Assembly (NCBI GenBank): GCA_030037775.1
Contig: JASHQB010000306.1
Location: 1-48,900, forward strand
Source: Candidatus Acidiferrales bacterium
GTDB taxonomy: Bacteria > Acidobacteriota > Terriglobia > Acidiferrales > UBA7541
Reading direction: 5' to 3'
Length of the DNA stretch: 48,900 bases
Below are positions 8,845-17,139 of the stretch, piece after piece (positions within the stretch are counted from its first letter, which is position 1; each line of letters opens with the position of its first letter). A program made the translations under genes and the position numbers. The notes under the pieces are model-generated. The model was not told where the DNA came from, did not search any database, and saw nothing but the letters and a program-made list of their open reading frames with translations.

Positions 8845-10203
8845 ATGACCTGCTCTTCGCGGCGACTTGCGCAGTTTTTCCCGCTTTCAACAGCATTTTT
8901 TCTGCTACTTGTATTCTTCGCTCCGCGCGTTTGTGCACAAAAACCTGATCCGGAGCTTCTCGCGTACATACGGACAATCCGCGCCATCGACAACCATTCG
9001 CACCCGCCGGCCCTGGCAATCAACGGCCAGCCCGACGACGAATACGATGCTCTGCCATGCGCTCCGCTCGAGCCGACCGATGCCCCGATGACCAGCCGCC
9101 CGGAGAATCCGCAGTTCCTGGCGGCGTGGAAGGCTCTCTACGGTTACGAATATTCCGACATGAGTGCGGCGCACGTGCGCGAGCTTCTGGCTGCCAAAGA
9201 GCAGGTCAAAAAAGAGCAGGGCGACAACTACCCGAACTGGGTTCTCGACCACCTGGGTATCGAGGTCGAGCTGGCTAATCGTGAAGCCATGGGTCCAGGC
9301 CTTCGACCACCGCGGTTCCGTTGGGTGCCCTTCGACGATGCCCTACTTTTCCCCCTCAACAATTCAGCGCTCGCCTCTGAGACGCCTGATCGCAAATTTT
9401 TCTTCGACCGCGAAGAGCTGCTACTACAACGCTACATGAGGAAGCTCGGTGTAGCCAAGTTGCCCGCCACTCTCGATGAATACTTGTCGCAGGTCGTTAC
9501 CGCGACCCTCGAGGATCAGAAAAACAATGGCGCCGTGGCCGTTAAGTTCGAGGCCGCCTACCTTCGCGCGCTCGATTTCGAGCCTGCCGATGCGCCAGTG
9601 GCGGCGCAGGCGTATGCGGACTACATCCATGGCGGCATTCCCGCCAAAGCCACCTACACCACATTGCAGAATTACATTTTTCACCACATCGCCGAGGAAG
9701 CTGGGCGCCTGGGCATGCCCGTTCACTTTCACACTGGGTTCGGTTGCGGCGGCTATTTCAAGATGGCCGGCGCGGATCCCTTGCTGCTCGAATCCGCTTT
9801 GGACGAGACATCCCTGCGCGGAACAAAATTCGTACTGCTCCATGGTGGAGCGGGGCCATTCTCAAAATCCGTTGCGGCGCTTCTGGTGAAGCCGAATGTT
9901 TACACCGATTTTTCCGAGCAGACCTGGCTGCTGCCCACGCGCGAACTGAGCAAGAACATCCGCTACTGGCTCGAATGGTTTCCTGAAAAAGTGATGTTCG
10001 GCACGGACCTTTCGCCGGGAACTCCGGAGATTGATTGGGAAGAAATTGGCTGGCAGACGGCTGAATCCGGCCGTGAAGCCCTGGCCATCGCGCTTACAGG
10101 GATGATAGACGACAACGAAATCACGCGCGCCCGGGCACGCGAAATCGCGCGCATGGTGCTGCGCGGCAATGCCCTGAAGCTCTACGGCTGGCCGGACCGC
10201 TGA
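8845..10203 (+). CDS. Exported metal-dependent amidohydrolase (Amidohydro_2 family)
   Basis: This 452-residue protein has a signal peptide (about 1-31, ending VCAQ), so it probably acts in the periplasm. The barrel shows the amidohydrolase metal-site pattern: HSH near residues 51-53 on the first strand, HFHTGFG near 293, LLHGGAG near 331 and an Asp in FGTD near 385. The family hydrolyses or decarboxylates varied substrates; the substrate here cannot be read from sequence. It starts three bases after paralogue C, which suggests cotranscription and perhaps coupled translation. Its last 22 bases overlap the convergent hydroxyacid oxidase gene. Confidence 0.82.
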   Translation: MTCSSRRLAQFFPLSTAFFLLLVFFAPRVCAQKPDPELLAYIRTIRAIDNHSHPPALAINGQPDDEYDALPCAPLEPTDAPMTSRPENPQFLAAWKALYGYEYSDMSAAHVRELLAAKEQVKKEQGDNYPNWVLDHLGIEVELANREAMGPGLRPPRFRWVPFDDALLFPLNNSALASETPDRKFFFDREELLLQRYMRKLGVAKLPATLDEYLSQVVTATLEDQKNNGAVAVKFEAAYLRALDFEPADAPVAAQAYADYIHGGIPAKATYTTLQNYIFHHIAEEAGRLGMPVHFHTGFGCGGYFKMAGADPLLLESALDETSLRGTKFVLLHGGAGPFSKSVAALLVKPNVYTDFSEQTWLLPTRELSKNIRYWLEWFPEKVMFGTDLSPGTPEIDWEEIGWQTAESGREALAIALTGMIDDNEITRARAREIARMVLRGNALKLYGWPDR

Positions 10204-11378
10204 AGCGCAGCGGGGGAAAGCTCCCGAGGCGAAGTGAATCCACTGAGGGCCATCGACAAATCAAAATCCGCCAGCAAGTTCAGCATCGCGTCGCGCACAC
10301 CAGCCTCACCCGCCACCGCCAATCCCCAAATGTAAAGCCGCGCCACGAGCACAGCGCGCGCACCCAGCGCCAGCGCCTTCATGATATCCGCGCCGCGGCG
10401 TACGCCACTATCGAAGAGCACCGGGATTTTTCCGTTCACTGCTTTCACTACGCCGGGAAGCGCATCGAGCGCCGCGATTGCTCCGTCGACCTGCCTACCG
10501 CCATGATTCGAAACAATCACACCCTCGACGCCGCAATCCACGGCGCGGGCCGCATCATCGCCGTGCAGAATCCCTTTGAGAAGAATGGGCAGTCTGGTGT
10601 GTTGTCGCAAGAATGCCAGATCATTCCAAGTAAGCGTAGTATTCGTGAAAATGCTGGCCCACAGCCGCACCGCCTCGACTGGGTCTTTCTCGGGGGGCTC
10701 GCGCAGCGCGCTGCGGAAAACGGCATCCGTCAGGTAATTGGAAAGCCCTTCCGCCAATAGAAAGGGCAAATAGCCGTGCTGCAAATCCCGCTCGCGCCAT
10801 CCGAGCATCGATGTGTCGAGCGTCACCACCAGCGCGGTGTAACCCGCCTTCTCGGCCCGCTGCAGCATACTCGCGGTCAATTCCGGATTCTTCCCCCAGT
10901 ACAGTTGAAACCAGCGCGGCGCCGGGCCCATCGTCTGCGCCACTTTTTCGATAGGCTGCGAAGACACCGTGCTTAAGACAAACGGCAGCCCCAGCGACGC
11001 GGCCGCGCGTCCCGTGGCCAATTCTGCTTCGGCGTGGACAATCCCCTGTACTCCCACCGGCCCCAGCAAAACCGGCGCCGGCAATTTGGCGCCCAGCAGC
11101 TCGATACTCATATCCGTCACGGAGACATTCCGCAGCATACGCGGCACGATGCGCCAGCGATGAAACGCCTGCAGATTGGCGCGCATCGTGTCTTCGCCGC
11201 CCGCGCCGCCGGCCACGTAGTCGTAGGCGCGCGGATCGAGCGCTTCTTTCGCCTTTTGCTCCAGCAGCGCGAGTGAAGCGGGAATCGACAGCTTCTTCGC
11301 AGCCACGCCAAGCTGGTAAATCTCCAGCTCGCGCGCGAGCCCTGGATTCAACGCCGGATTCACTTTTGTTGGTTCCAT
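10182..11378 (-). CDS. FMN-dependent 2-hydroxyacid oxidase (lactate oxidase/monooxygenase-like)
   Basis: This 398-residue alpha-hydroxyacid dehydrogenase/oxidase is of the FMN barrel family. Visible family marks are YDYVAGGAGGE near the N-terminus, PVLLGPVGVQG, the substrate and flavin segment FQLYWGKN, the catalytic His motif SNHGGRQVDG (about residue 290) and the phosphate-binding DSGVRRGADIMKALALGA. It oxidises a 2-hydroxyacid such as lactate or glycolate to the 2-oxoacid; the N-terminal extension and the WRERDLQ segment are most like lactate 2-monooxygenase homologues, but I cannot settle the substrate. There is no signal peptide. It overlaps the end of the amidohydrolase gene tail-to-tail by 22 bp. 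Confidence 0.82.
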   Translation of the reverse strand: MEPTKVNPALNPGLARELEIYQLGVAAKKLSIPASLALLEQKAKEALDPRAYDYVAGGAGGEDTMRANLQAFHRWRIVPRMLRNVSVTDMSIELLGAKLPAPVLLGPVGVQGIVHAEAELATGRAAASLGLPFVLSTVSSQPIEKVAQTMGPAPRWFQLYWGKNPELTASMLQRAEKAGYTALVVTLDTSMLGWRERDLQHGYLPFLLAEGLSNYLTDAVFRSALREPPEKDPVEAVRLWASIFTNTTLTWNDLAFLRQHTRLPILLKGILHGDDAARAVDCGVEGVIVSNHGGRQVDGAIAALDALPGVVKAVNGKIPVLFDSGVRRGADIMKALALGARAVLVARLYIWGLAVAGEAGVRDAMLNLLADFDLSMALSGFTSPRELSPAALQRSGQP

Positions 11379-11417
11379 GCCGTGGACATTCTCGCAGAAC
11401 TGACGCCCACGCGCCGC

Positions 11418-11852
11418 CTATTTTGCATAGGGATGGCCAGTCAAAATCGTAAAGGAGCGGTAGATTTGCTCGGCGAGCAGGACGCGAGCCAACTCATGCG
11501 ACATCGTCAAAGGCGACAGGGAGATCGCCTGATCTGCGCGCCGTCGCAACTCTTCCGGAAAACCTTCAGGGCCGCCGCACAAGAAAATCAGTTCACGAAT
11601 CCCGCGGTCGCGCAGGGCGCCGAGCCACCTGGCGAATTGCGCGGACGTGAACTGCTTCCCACCGGCATCCAGCAGCACGGCCGTCGCGCCGGGGGGAAGC
11701 TTCACTTTCCGCAGCGCGGCCTCACTGGTCTCGCGCAGCTCCGTCGTCTCCACCTCTGCGTACGGGCGGATGCGCGCGAGATATTCGTCGACGAGAGCGC
11801 GAACTTCCGGGCGCCGCGTGCGCGCGAACATGACCAGCCGCACTTTCATCAT
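11418..11852 (-). CDS. rlmH: 23S rRNA pseudouridine-1915 N3-methyltransferase RlmH
   Basis: This 144-residue SPOUT-type methyltransferase modifies pseudouridine 1915 in helix 69 of 23S rRNA on the assembled 70S ribosome. The sequence shows the SAM-binding knot: LLDAGGKQFTS, the LIFLCGGPEGFPEELR loop and the C-terminal LSPLTMSHELARVLLAEQIYRSF. The usual C-terminal PYH(K/R) end here reads PYAK, with Ala for His. The length is slightly below the 155 of E. coli. It lies 27 bp after the sigma54 activator gene and ends the rplU-obgE operon, a common place for rlmH next to rsfS. Confidence 0.92.
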   Translation of the reverse strand: MMKVRLVMFARTRRPEVRALVDEYLARIRPYAEVETTELRETSEAALRKVKLPPGATAVLLDAGGKQFTSAQFARWLGALRDRGIRELIFLCGGPEGFPEELRRRADQAISLSPLTMSHELARVLLAEQIYRSFTILTGHPYAK

Positions 11853-11879
11853 GTGTGAGGGATGCGAAACGCCCAGTTC

Positions 11880-12818
11880 TTAGACCAGGCCGTATTTCTT
11901 TCTTTTTTCGAGCAGCGTCTTGCGGCTGATGCCGAGAATTTCGGCCGCACGCGCTATTTTATAGTGGGTCGCTTCGAGCGTCGCACGCACCGCTTCCTTT
12001 TCCATTTCTCCGAGTGACTGCAAGCGGCCGTGCGACGGCGCATCGGACGCCACCTGAAGGGCCGAGGGGAAGTCCTCGCGCTTCAAAGTCGCACCCGTCG
12101 CAAAAACGAGCGCCCGTTCGATCACGTTCTTCAGCTCGCGCACATTCCCCGGCCAGTCGTAGAGTTCCAACGCCTGCATGGCGCCGCCGTCGATGGTGGC
12201 GCCAGCATGCCCGTGAACAGGCGCAAGCCGTTTCACGAAGTGCTCGGCGAGAGGGCGAATATCCTGGGTCCGTTCGCGCAAAGGAGGAACCTTGATTACC
12301 AGCACGTTCAGCCGGAAGTACAAATCCTCGCGAAAATAGCCGCCGCGCACGGCGCGTTCCAAATCCGCATTGGTCAGCGCGATCAAGCGCGCGTTCATCT
12401 CCAGTGTTTCGGTGCCGCCCAGCCGCTCAAATTTCCGTTCTTCCAGAACACGCAACAATTTCGATTGCACCGCAGGCGCAAGAGCGACCACCTCATCGAG
12501 GACAATCGTACCGTCCTCAGCCAACTCCATCCGCCCCGGCTTGCGCGCTTCCGCTCCCGTGAAGGCGCCACGCTCGTGCCCGAAGAGCTCCGATTCGACC
12601 AGCTCCGAGGGGAGGCTGGCGCAGTCAATCTTGAGGTAGGGCGCGTCGCGCCGTGGGCCGGCTTCGTGAATCCATCTTGCCAGTTGGTCCTTTCCGGTGC
12701 CGCTTTCGCCGGTGATCAGAACCGTGGTGGATGTGTCCGCAACTTTGGCGGCAATTTCCAGGACGTGCTGAGACGCTGGATCCTCCGTCACCCATTCGAG
12801 ACGCGCCTTTGAATTCAT
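11880..12818 (-). CDS. Sigma54-dependent transcription activator without a sensor domain
   Basis: This protein of about 312 residues consists only of an AAA+ sigma54-interaction domain and a Fis-type HTH. Walker A is GESGTGK (37-43), the sigma54-contacting loop is GAFTGA (84-89), Walker B is the VLDEV region, the arginine-finger area is FREDLYFRL, and the C-terminal helix-turn-helix is ARAAEILGISRKTLLEKR. Only about 20 residues precede the AAA+ domain, so there is no receiver, GAF or PAS sensor; control would have to come from a partner or from expression level, as in PspF. The frame is open to 13076, but the ATG at 12818 overlaps the rsfS stop as ATGA and fits the family N-terminus. Its target promoters are not visible here. 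Confidence 0.88.
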   Translation of the reverse strand: MNSKARLEWVTEDPASQHVLEIAAKVADTSTTVLITGESGTGKDQLARWIHEAGPRRDAPYLKIDCASLPSELVESELFGHERGAFTGAEARKPGRMELAEDGTIVLDEVVALAPAVQSKLLRVLEERKFERLGGTETLEMNARLIALTNADLERAVRGGYFREDLYFRLNVLVIKVPPLRERTQDIRPLAEHFVKRLAPVHGHAGATIDGGAMQALELYDWPGNVRELKNVIERALVFATGATLKREDFPSALQVASDAPSHGRLQSLGEMEKEAVRATLEATHYKIARAAEILGISRKTLLEKRKKYGLV

Positions 12819-13201
12819 GATCCACCACCGGGGGCTGCCGATCGGCTGGTTTCGGGAACATCGAAACGCTTGGCGGCGCGCCACAGTCGCTCGATGTCGT
12901 AAAAGGCACGCGCTTTCTCGCTGAAAACGTGGACCACGAAGCTTCCGTAATCCAGCAACAACCATTCTGTTCCGGCACGCCCCTCGCGATGCGGCAGGCG
13001 CAGCCCCTCCGCGCGGAGCTTTTGCTCGACTTCGTCCCCGATGGCCTCGATCTGCCTCACACTTTCCGCCGAGCAAATGACAAAGTACTCAGAGAACGCC
13101 CCCAATCCTGTCAGCGACAAGACGGTCACCGCCGTCGCTTTCTTGCTGTGAGCGGCGTCCACTGCCCAGCGTACGTTTTTGGGTAAGGAATCCAGGTTCA
13201 C
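12815..13201 (-). CDS. rsfS: Ribosomal silencing factor RsfS
   Basis: This 128-residue RsfS/Iojap-family protein binds ribosomal protein L14 on the 50S subunit and blocks subunit joining under nutrient limitation. It shows the family core: AVTVLSLTGLGAFSEYFVICSAES, then the IEAIGDEVEQKLR helix and EWLLLDYGSFVVHVFSEKARAFYDIERLW. It starts at a GTG that overlaps the nadD stop (GTGA), and its own stop overlaps the next start (ATGA), so translation is probably coupled on both sides. The C-terminal tail after the core is short and Ser/Gly/Pro-rich. Confidence 0.93.
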   Translation of the reverse strand: MNLDSLPKNVRWAVDAAHSKKATAVTVLSLTGLGAFSEYFVICSAESVRQIEAIGDEVEQKLRAEGLRLPHREGRAGTEWLLLDYGSFVVHVFSEKARAFYDIERLWRAAKRFDVPETSRSAAPGGGS

Positions 13202-13872
13202 CGGTAAAGGGCCTGCCTATGAATGTAGTCTTCCACGGCCGGCGGCACAAGAGCACGAATCGAAGCTCCACGCTCGCAGCGGCAGCGGATATCTGTCGAG
13301 GACACATTGGACGCCACGCTGGTCAGCAGATGCACCGTCGATTCTCTGAGCGCGATGGCGTTGCGGCCACGCGCTTTCTGCTCGCTGAGCAGCCGTGGCG
13401 GAATTATTCGCCGCAGCGCTTCCAAACGAATACCAGGGCGGCTGGCAACTATGAAATCACAGGAATCGAGCAAAGCCTCGTAGCTCCACCAAATCGGAAT
13501 TTCCAAAAACGAGTCCGCGCCCAGAATGAAATAAATCTTATCGCTGGCATGTTGTTCACGGAAACGCCGCACCGTATCGACGGAATAAAAAACCTGCGAG
13601 GCGTCCGCCTCATCAGGGGCCTCCGCAAGTGATGGCACAAATCGCGCTTTTCCTGCGCAAGCCAGCGCCACCATGGCGTAACGGTGGGCGAAGGCCGCCA
13701 GCTCCTGGCGTTTCTTGTGAGGAGGCCGGGAAGAAGGCACAAAGTAAATCTCATCGAGCTGAAAGCGCCGCGCGGCTGCTCCGGCCACAATTAAATGGCC
13801 GCAGTGAATCGGATCGAATGTGCCGCCAAAAATTGCGATGGCGCGCGCGCCCTTGGCAGCACGTTTGCTCAA
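13198..13872 (-). CDS. nadD: Nicotinate-nucleotide adenylyltransferase NadD
   Basis: This 224-residue enzyme transfers AMP from ATP to nicotinate mononucleotide to make deamido-NAD in NAD biosynthesis. It shows the nucleotidyltransferase signature [14 protein letters not shown] (about residues 14-27), the PSSRPPHKK loop, [15 protein letters not shown] and the C-terminal SSTDIR motif. The start is TTG, with GGAGG four bases upstream, and overlaps the obgE stop as TTGA. Its stop overlaps rsfS as GTGA. The obgE-nadD-rsfS order is widely conserved. Confidence 0.94.
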   Translation of the reverse strand: MSKRAAKGARAIAIFGGTFDPIHCGHLIVAGAAARRFQLDEIYFVPSSRPPHKKRQELAAFAHRYAMVALACAGKARFVPSLAEAPDEADASQVFYSVDTVRRFREQHASDKIYFILGADSFLEIPIWWSYEALLDSCDFIVASRPGIRLEALRRIIPPRLLSEQKARGRNAIALRESTVHLLTSVASNVSSTDIRCRCERGASIRALVPPAVEDYIHRQALYR

Positions 13873-14990
13873 CGCTCCTCCGAACGCACACCCGCGCTTT
13901 CCGCGCTTGCCTGACTGGATGCCGGCATACCTCTGTCCAGATCAGGATCTTCCAGCCGCGGCGCCGCTTGCCGCGGGAGCTGCCCCAGCGCATCGGCCAT
14001 CGCTCTTACCAGAGCTTGCACGCCCTCGCCGGTAGCCGAGGAAATCGCGAAGAAGGGGAGCCCGCGCGCGGCGGCAAAATCGCGAAGCCGCTCGACGCGC
14101 TCACGGTTGGTCGTCGCGTCGAGCTTTGTGGCCACCACGAACAGCGGCTTCTTCATAAGCTCTTCGCTGAACGCGCGCAATTCGCCCTGAATGATCTCAA
14201 AATCGCGGATCGGGTCGCGCGGGTTCCCATCGCTGGTGTCAACCAGCTGGGCTATCAAACGCGTGCGGTCGATGTGGCGCAAGAAGCGAATGCCTAGCCC
14301 CGCGCCTTCGTGCGCCCCTTCGATCAAGCCCGGCAGGTCGGCGACTACAAACGTGCGCCCAGTGCCGGGCGGAGCATCGGGGTCTGCGGAAACCACACCC
14401 AAATGCGGTTCAAGCGTCGTGAAGGGATAATCCGCGATCTTCGGCTTCGCGGCCGAAATGCGCGAAATGAAAGTCGATTTGCCTGCGTTCGGAAATCCCA
14501 CGAGTCCCACATCGGCCAGTAGTCGCAGCTCCAAACGCAGCCGGCGCTCCTCTCCCGGTTGGCCATCCTCATGCTCCCGCGGAGCCTGATGCCACGGCTT
14601 TGTGAAATGCGAATTTCCCCGCCCGCCCTGGCCGCCGCGCGCCACACGGAACTGCTGCCCCGGTTCGCTGAAATCGAAAAGCTTCTCGCCGCTTTCTTCG
14701 TCGAAAACCAGCGTCCCAACCGGCACAGTCAGCACCGTGTTGACGCCCGACCGGCCGTGACAGTTGGAACCTTCGCCGTGACGGCCACGGTCGGCGCGAA
14801 ACTCGCGGTTATACCGATAGCGCAGAAGGGTATTCTCCTGCTCCGTAGACTGAAGAATGATGTCGCCACCATTGCCTCCGTCGCCCCCCGAGGGTCCGCC
14901 TCGTGGCACATATTTCTCGCGACGGAAGGCGACGCAGCCGTTCCCGCCGTCGCCGCCCTTGATCCAAATCTTCGCCTCGTCGACAAACAC
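13869..14990 (-). CDS. obgE: GTPase ObgE/CgtA
   Basis: This protein of about 373 residues has the glycine-rich Obg domain (about 1-158, with [19 protein letters not shown] and the GGDGGNGG repeats) and a GTPase domain (about 159-330). Visible G motifs are G1 GFPNAGKST, switch region FTTLEP, G3 DLPGLI and G4 in VATKLD. It acts in late 50S assembly and stress control. The frame can begin at TTG 15011, but GTG 14990 follows a GAAGG ribosome site and gives the normal Obg N-terminus (MFVDEAKIW). The C-terminal tail is short. It lies downstream of rplU and rpmA in the classical order. Confidence 0.94.
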   Translation of the reverse strand: MFVDEAKIWIKGGDGGNGCVAFRREKYVPRGGPSGGDGGNGGDIILQSTEQENTLLRYRYNREFRADRGRHGEGSNCHGRSGVNTVLTVPVGTLVFDEESGEKLFDFSEPGQQFRVARGGQGGRGNSHFTKPWHQAPREHEDGQPGEERRLRLELRLLADVGLVGFPNAGKSTFISRISAAKPKIADYPFTTLEPHLGVVSADPDAPPGTGRTFVVADLPGLIEGAHEGAGLGIRFLRHIDRTRLIAQLVDTSDGNPRDPIRDFEIIQGELRAFSEELMKKPLFVVATKLDATTNRERVERLRDFAAARGLPFFAISSATGEGVQALVRAMADALGQLPRQAAPRLEDPDLDRGMPASSQASAESAGVRSEER

Positions 14991-15080
14991 GTCTGCACCT
15001 TCAGCTGTCAAGGAGAGAATACGATACCGCTCGGTAGAAATACAAAAGAAGCGCGAATAGACAGCGCACGGAAAAGTCGC

Positions 15081-15377
15081 TTATTGCTTGGCAGGCGCTT
15101 CGGCGGTCTTGCCCGCTTTCTCTTCGGCGGGCAGAACGCTGATGTAGCGGCCTTTCTGACCCTTGTCCTCAAACAGCACTACGCCCGTGATACATGCAAA
15201 AAGCGTGTCGTCCTTAGCGCGGCCTACGTTTTTGCCGGGCTTGTACCGCGTGCCCCGTTGGCGGACCAAAATGCTTCCGCCATTCACCAGCTGGCCGCCG
15301 AAGCGCTTGATTCCCAGCCGCTGCCCGTGGGAATCCCGTCCATTAACCGACGAACCGCCGCCCTTTTTGTGTGCCAT
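15081..15377 (-). CDS. rpmA: 50S ribosomal protein L27
   Basis: This 98-residue L27 begins [20 protein letters not shown], the flexible N-terminus that reaches the peptidyl-transferase centre, followed by [21 protein letters not shown] and the core [10 protein letters not shown]. There is no extra N-terminal stretch to be cleaved. An AGAGG site lies six bases before the ATG. The C-terminus carries a short Lys/Ala/Glu tail of about ten residues beyond the usual end. It begins nine bases after rplU. Confidence 0.96.
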   Translation of the reverse strand: MAHKKGGGSSVNGRDSHGQRLGIKRFGGQLVNGGSILVRQRGTRYKPGKNVGRAKDDTLFACITGVVLFEDKGQKGRYISVLPAEEKAGKTAEAPAKQ

Positions 15378-15386
15378 AGAAAGCCT

Positions 15387-15701
15387 CTAGTCCACCTTAA
15401 TGTCGCTGACTTCGACTGCTGTGTAAGCCTGCCGATGGCCGCGCGTGATCTTGTATTGTCCGCCGCGCTTGTATTTCAGCACCAAACGCTTCGCCGCTCG
15501 CCCGTGCGAGATGATTTTGCCCGTCACTTTGGCCTTGGAGGAACTGGCGCCGGCAAGCAACTCCTTGTTGTCATCGTGGACCGCGACCACTTCGTCGAAA
15601 GTCACCTTTCCGCCGACCTTGCCATCGAGCTTTTCGACGCGAATCGTCTCTCCGGGCGCAACGCGATACTGCTTTCCACCACTGCGAATCACGGCGTACA
15701 T
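15387..15701 (-). CDS. rplU: 50S ribosomal protein L21
   Basis: This 104-residue L21 shows the usual MYAVIRSGGKQYRV start, the GDxI-like segment (here GETIRVEKL) and the RNA-binding end KYKRGGQYKITRGHRQAYT. The frame is open further upstream, but the ATG at 15701 is preceded by a perfect AGGAGG and matches the family N-terminus. It is the first gene of the rplU-rpmA-obgE-nadD-rsfS-activator-rlmH unit and lies just after a consensus promoter. Confidence 0.96.
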   Translation of the reverse strand: MYAVIRSGGKQYRVAPGETIRVEKLDGKVGGKVTFDEVVAVHDDNKELLAGASSSKAKVTGKIISHGRAAKRLVLKYKRGGQYKITRGHRQAYTAVEVSDIKVD

Positions 15702-15731
15702 ACAGCCTCCTGAAGCAAAAGCGAATCCACG

Positions 15732-15761
15732 ATTATACCGGCCATTAACATGTTTCGTCAA
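15732..15761 (-). promoter_or_regulatory. Sigma70-type promoter of the rplU operon
   Basis: TTGACG (15761-15756), an 18-base spacer and a perfect TATAAT (15737-15732) on the minus strand. The transcript would start near 15725 and carry a leader of about 24 bases containing AGGAGG before the rplU ATG at 15701. There is no room for a long L21 autoregulatory leader. Confidence 0.65.
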
Positions 15762-15816
15762 TTGAGAGACGAGAGCGCGGCGAAGCAAACAGTCAACTGG
15801 ATTTCAAGGTGAGCGC

Positions 15817-16548
15817 TCAGGCCTGAGCCGTGCGGTATCTTTCGCCTAACGCTATTTCCCGGACGATCGCATCCATGGCCTCTACAGGGTCCGGCGCGGC
15901 GGTGATTGGCCGCCCCACCACGAGATAATCAGCACCCCACCGAGTTGCATTGGACGGCGTGGCAACTTGCATCTGATCGTCCTGCCGGCCGCGCTTCTTC
16001 GGCTTGTTCGGATCCACAGGGCGAATCCCCGGAACCAAGATTTTCATTTCGCTGCCGAGGGCCTTTCGCAGCGCCTGAACGTGTTCGCCTGCGCTGACGA
16101 CTCCGTGCATCCCCGCGGTCTGCGCCATGGCGGCGAGTGCGGCCACCCTCGCGCTCACAGGTCCCGTCAGTCCTACCCGAACCAGTTCGGTGTCGTCCAA
16201 ACTCGTCAGCACGGTGACGCCTAGGAGCATTGGCGGCCGCTTGGCGCCATCCACTGCAGCCCTCGCGGCCCGTAGCATCGCCAACCCGCCCGTCGTATGG
16301 ACGGTCATCATCCGGACACCCGGAAGCCTTACGGCGGCCTCTACCGCCCCCGCCACGGTATTGGGGATATCGCAGAATTTCAGGTCAAGGAAAATGCCGG
16401 GAACCAGCTTGGCGATTCGCCGTACTGCATCTGGTCCTTCAGCGGTGAACAACTGGCTGCCGATTTTGACAAAACCAACTCTGTCGCGAAGCCGGCGGAT
16501 GAAGCGAATCGATTGGTTTACGTCAGGGAAGTCCAGTGCTACGATCAG
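15817..16548 (-). CDS. pyrF: Orotidine-5'-phosphate decarboxylase, apparent CTG start
   Basis: This protein of about 243 residues makes UMP from OMP, the last step of de novo pyrimidine synthesis. The first ATG, GTG or TTG in frame is TTG 16452, but starting there removes the essential first strand. The in-frame sequence upstream encodes IVALDFPDVNQSIRF...VGFVKIGSQLF, the normal PyrF N-terminus. CTG 16548 overlaps the rlpA stop as CTGA and fits a MIVALDFPD start. The catalytic DxKxxD motif reads DLKFCDIPNTV, with Cys where His is common. The C-terminal phosphate site GADYLVVGRPIT is present. Translation is probably coupled to rlpA. Confidence 0.88.
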   Translation of the reverse strand: MIVALDFPDVNQSIRFIRRLRDRVGFVKIGSQLFTAEGPDAVRRIAKLVPGIFLDLKFCDIPNTVAGAVEAAVRLPGVRMMTVHTTGGLAMLRAARAAVDGAKRPPMLLGVTVLTSLDDTELVRVGLTGPVSARVAALAAMAQTAGMHGVVSAGEHVQALRKALGSEMKILVPGIRPVDPNKPKKRGRQDDQMQVATPSNATRWGADYLVVGRPITAAPDPVEAMDAIVREIALGERYRTAQA

Positions 16549-17069
16549 TTTACGGGCTGCGTCGCTTTCGATGGAGGCACCTTCAGCAGTTCCACCCTCA
16601 CTCGGGCGGTCCCGCGTTGTACGAAGCCCAATTCTCTAGCAACCTGGTAGGAAACGTCAAGGTCTCGTCCCGCGACATAGGGTCCACGATCATTGATCCG
16701 CACGATGGCGCTCTTGCGGGTCCTCAGGTTCATCACGCGAACCACCGAGCCCAACGGCAGAGTGGGGTGCGCCGCCGTCTGGCCGTACATGTCATAGATT
16801 TCCCCATTCGCGGTCAGCTGTCCGTCGAAGTCCCCCCCGTACCAACTGGACAGGCATATGAAGCTGCTTAGCGGCTTGCTGCCTAGCGCCGGATTGGGCG
16901 TCGCCAGCGGGGGCCGCAGCAGGGCCTGGCCGCCCGGAGCGACTGGGCCGGTGCCCTCCACGTGCGCCGTTGACCTGCCCGCGGCGAACAAAACCAGTGC
17001 CGCGACCGTGGCAAGTATCACCGCGCGCGTCCAACTGAGTCTTGCACCGAGTTTCGTTAAGTCTTTCAT
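16545..17069 (-). CDS. rlpA: RlpA-like double-psi beta-barrel protein
   Basis: This protein of about 174 residues has an N-terminal hydrophobic segment (about residues 12-32, signal or anchor) and an RlpA-type double-psi beta-barrel: SSWYGGDFDGQLTANGEIYDM, LPLGSVVRVMNLRT, INDRGPY and the Asp of RDLDVSY. RlpA proteins act on, or bind, denuded septal peptidoglycan. There is no SPOR domain. I choose ATG 17069, because the promoter just upstream puts the transcription start near 17074, which excludes the in-frame TTG at 17075. The leader would be only about five bases. The stop overlaps the start of pyrF. Confidence 0.85.
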   Translation of the reverse strand: MKDLTKLGARLSWTRAVILATVAALVLFAAGRSTAHVEGTGPVAPGGQALLRPPLATPNPALGSKPLSSFICLSSWYGGDFDGQLTANGEIYDMYGQTAAHPTLPLGSVVRVMNLRTRKSAIVRINDRGPYVAGRDLDVSYQVARELGFVQRGTARVRVELLKVPPSKATQPVN

Positions 17070-17080
17070 AATCAACGAAT

Positions 17081-17109
17081 ATTATACTATGAGGGTTCGG
17101 CCTGCTCAA
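17081..17109 (-). promoter_or_regulatory. Sigma70-type promoter of rlpA-pyrF, nearly leaderless
   Basis: TTGAGC (17109-17104), a 17-base spacer and a perfect TATAAT (17086-17081) on the minus strand. Only 11 bases separate the -10 element from the ATG at 17069, so the transcript should carry about five leader bases and no ribosome-binding site. Confidence 0.65.
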
Positions 17110-17139
17110 TACATATCTTCCTCCATTTGGGGCACTACT

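Noticed and set aside
11880-13076. The longer 398-codon form of the sigma54 activator
   Set aside because: The first 86 codons are out-of-frame rsfS sequence; the ATG overlapping the rsfS stop gives the proper family start.
14559-15713. A 384-codon plus-strand frame
   Set aside because: Runs antisense across obgE, rpmA and rplU, all unmistakable genes.
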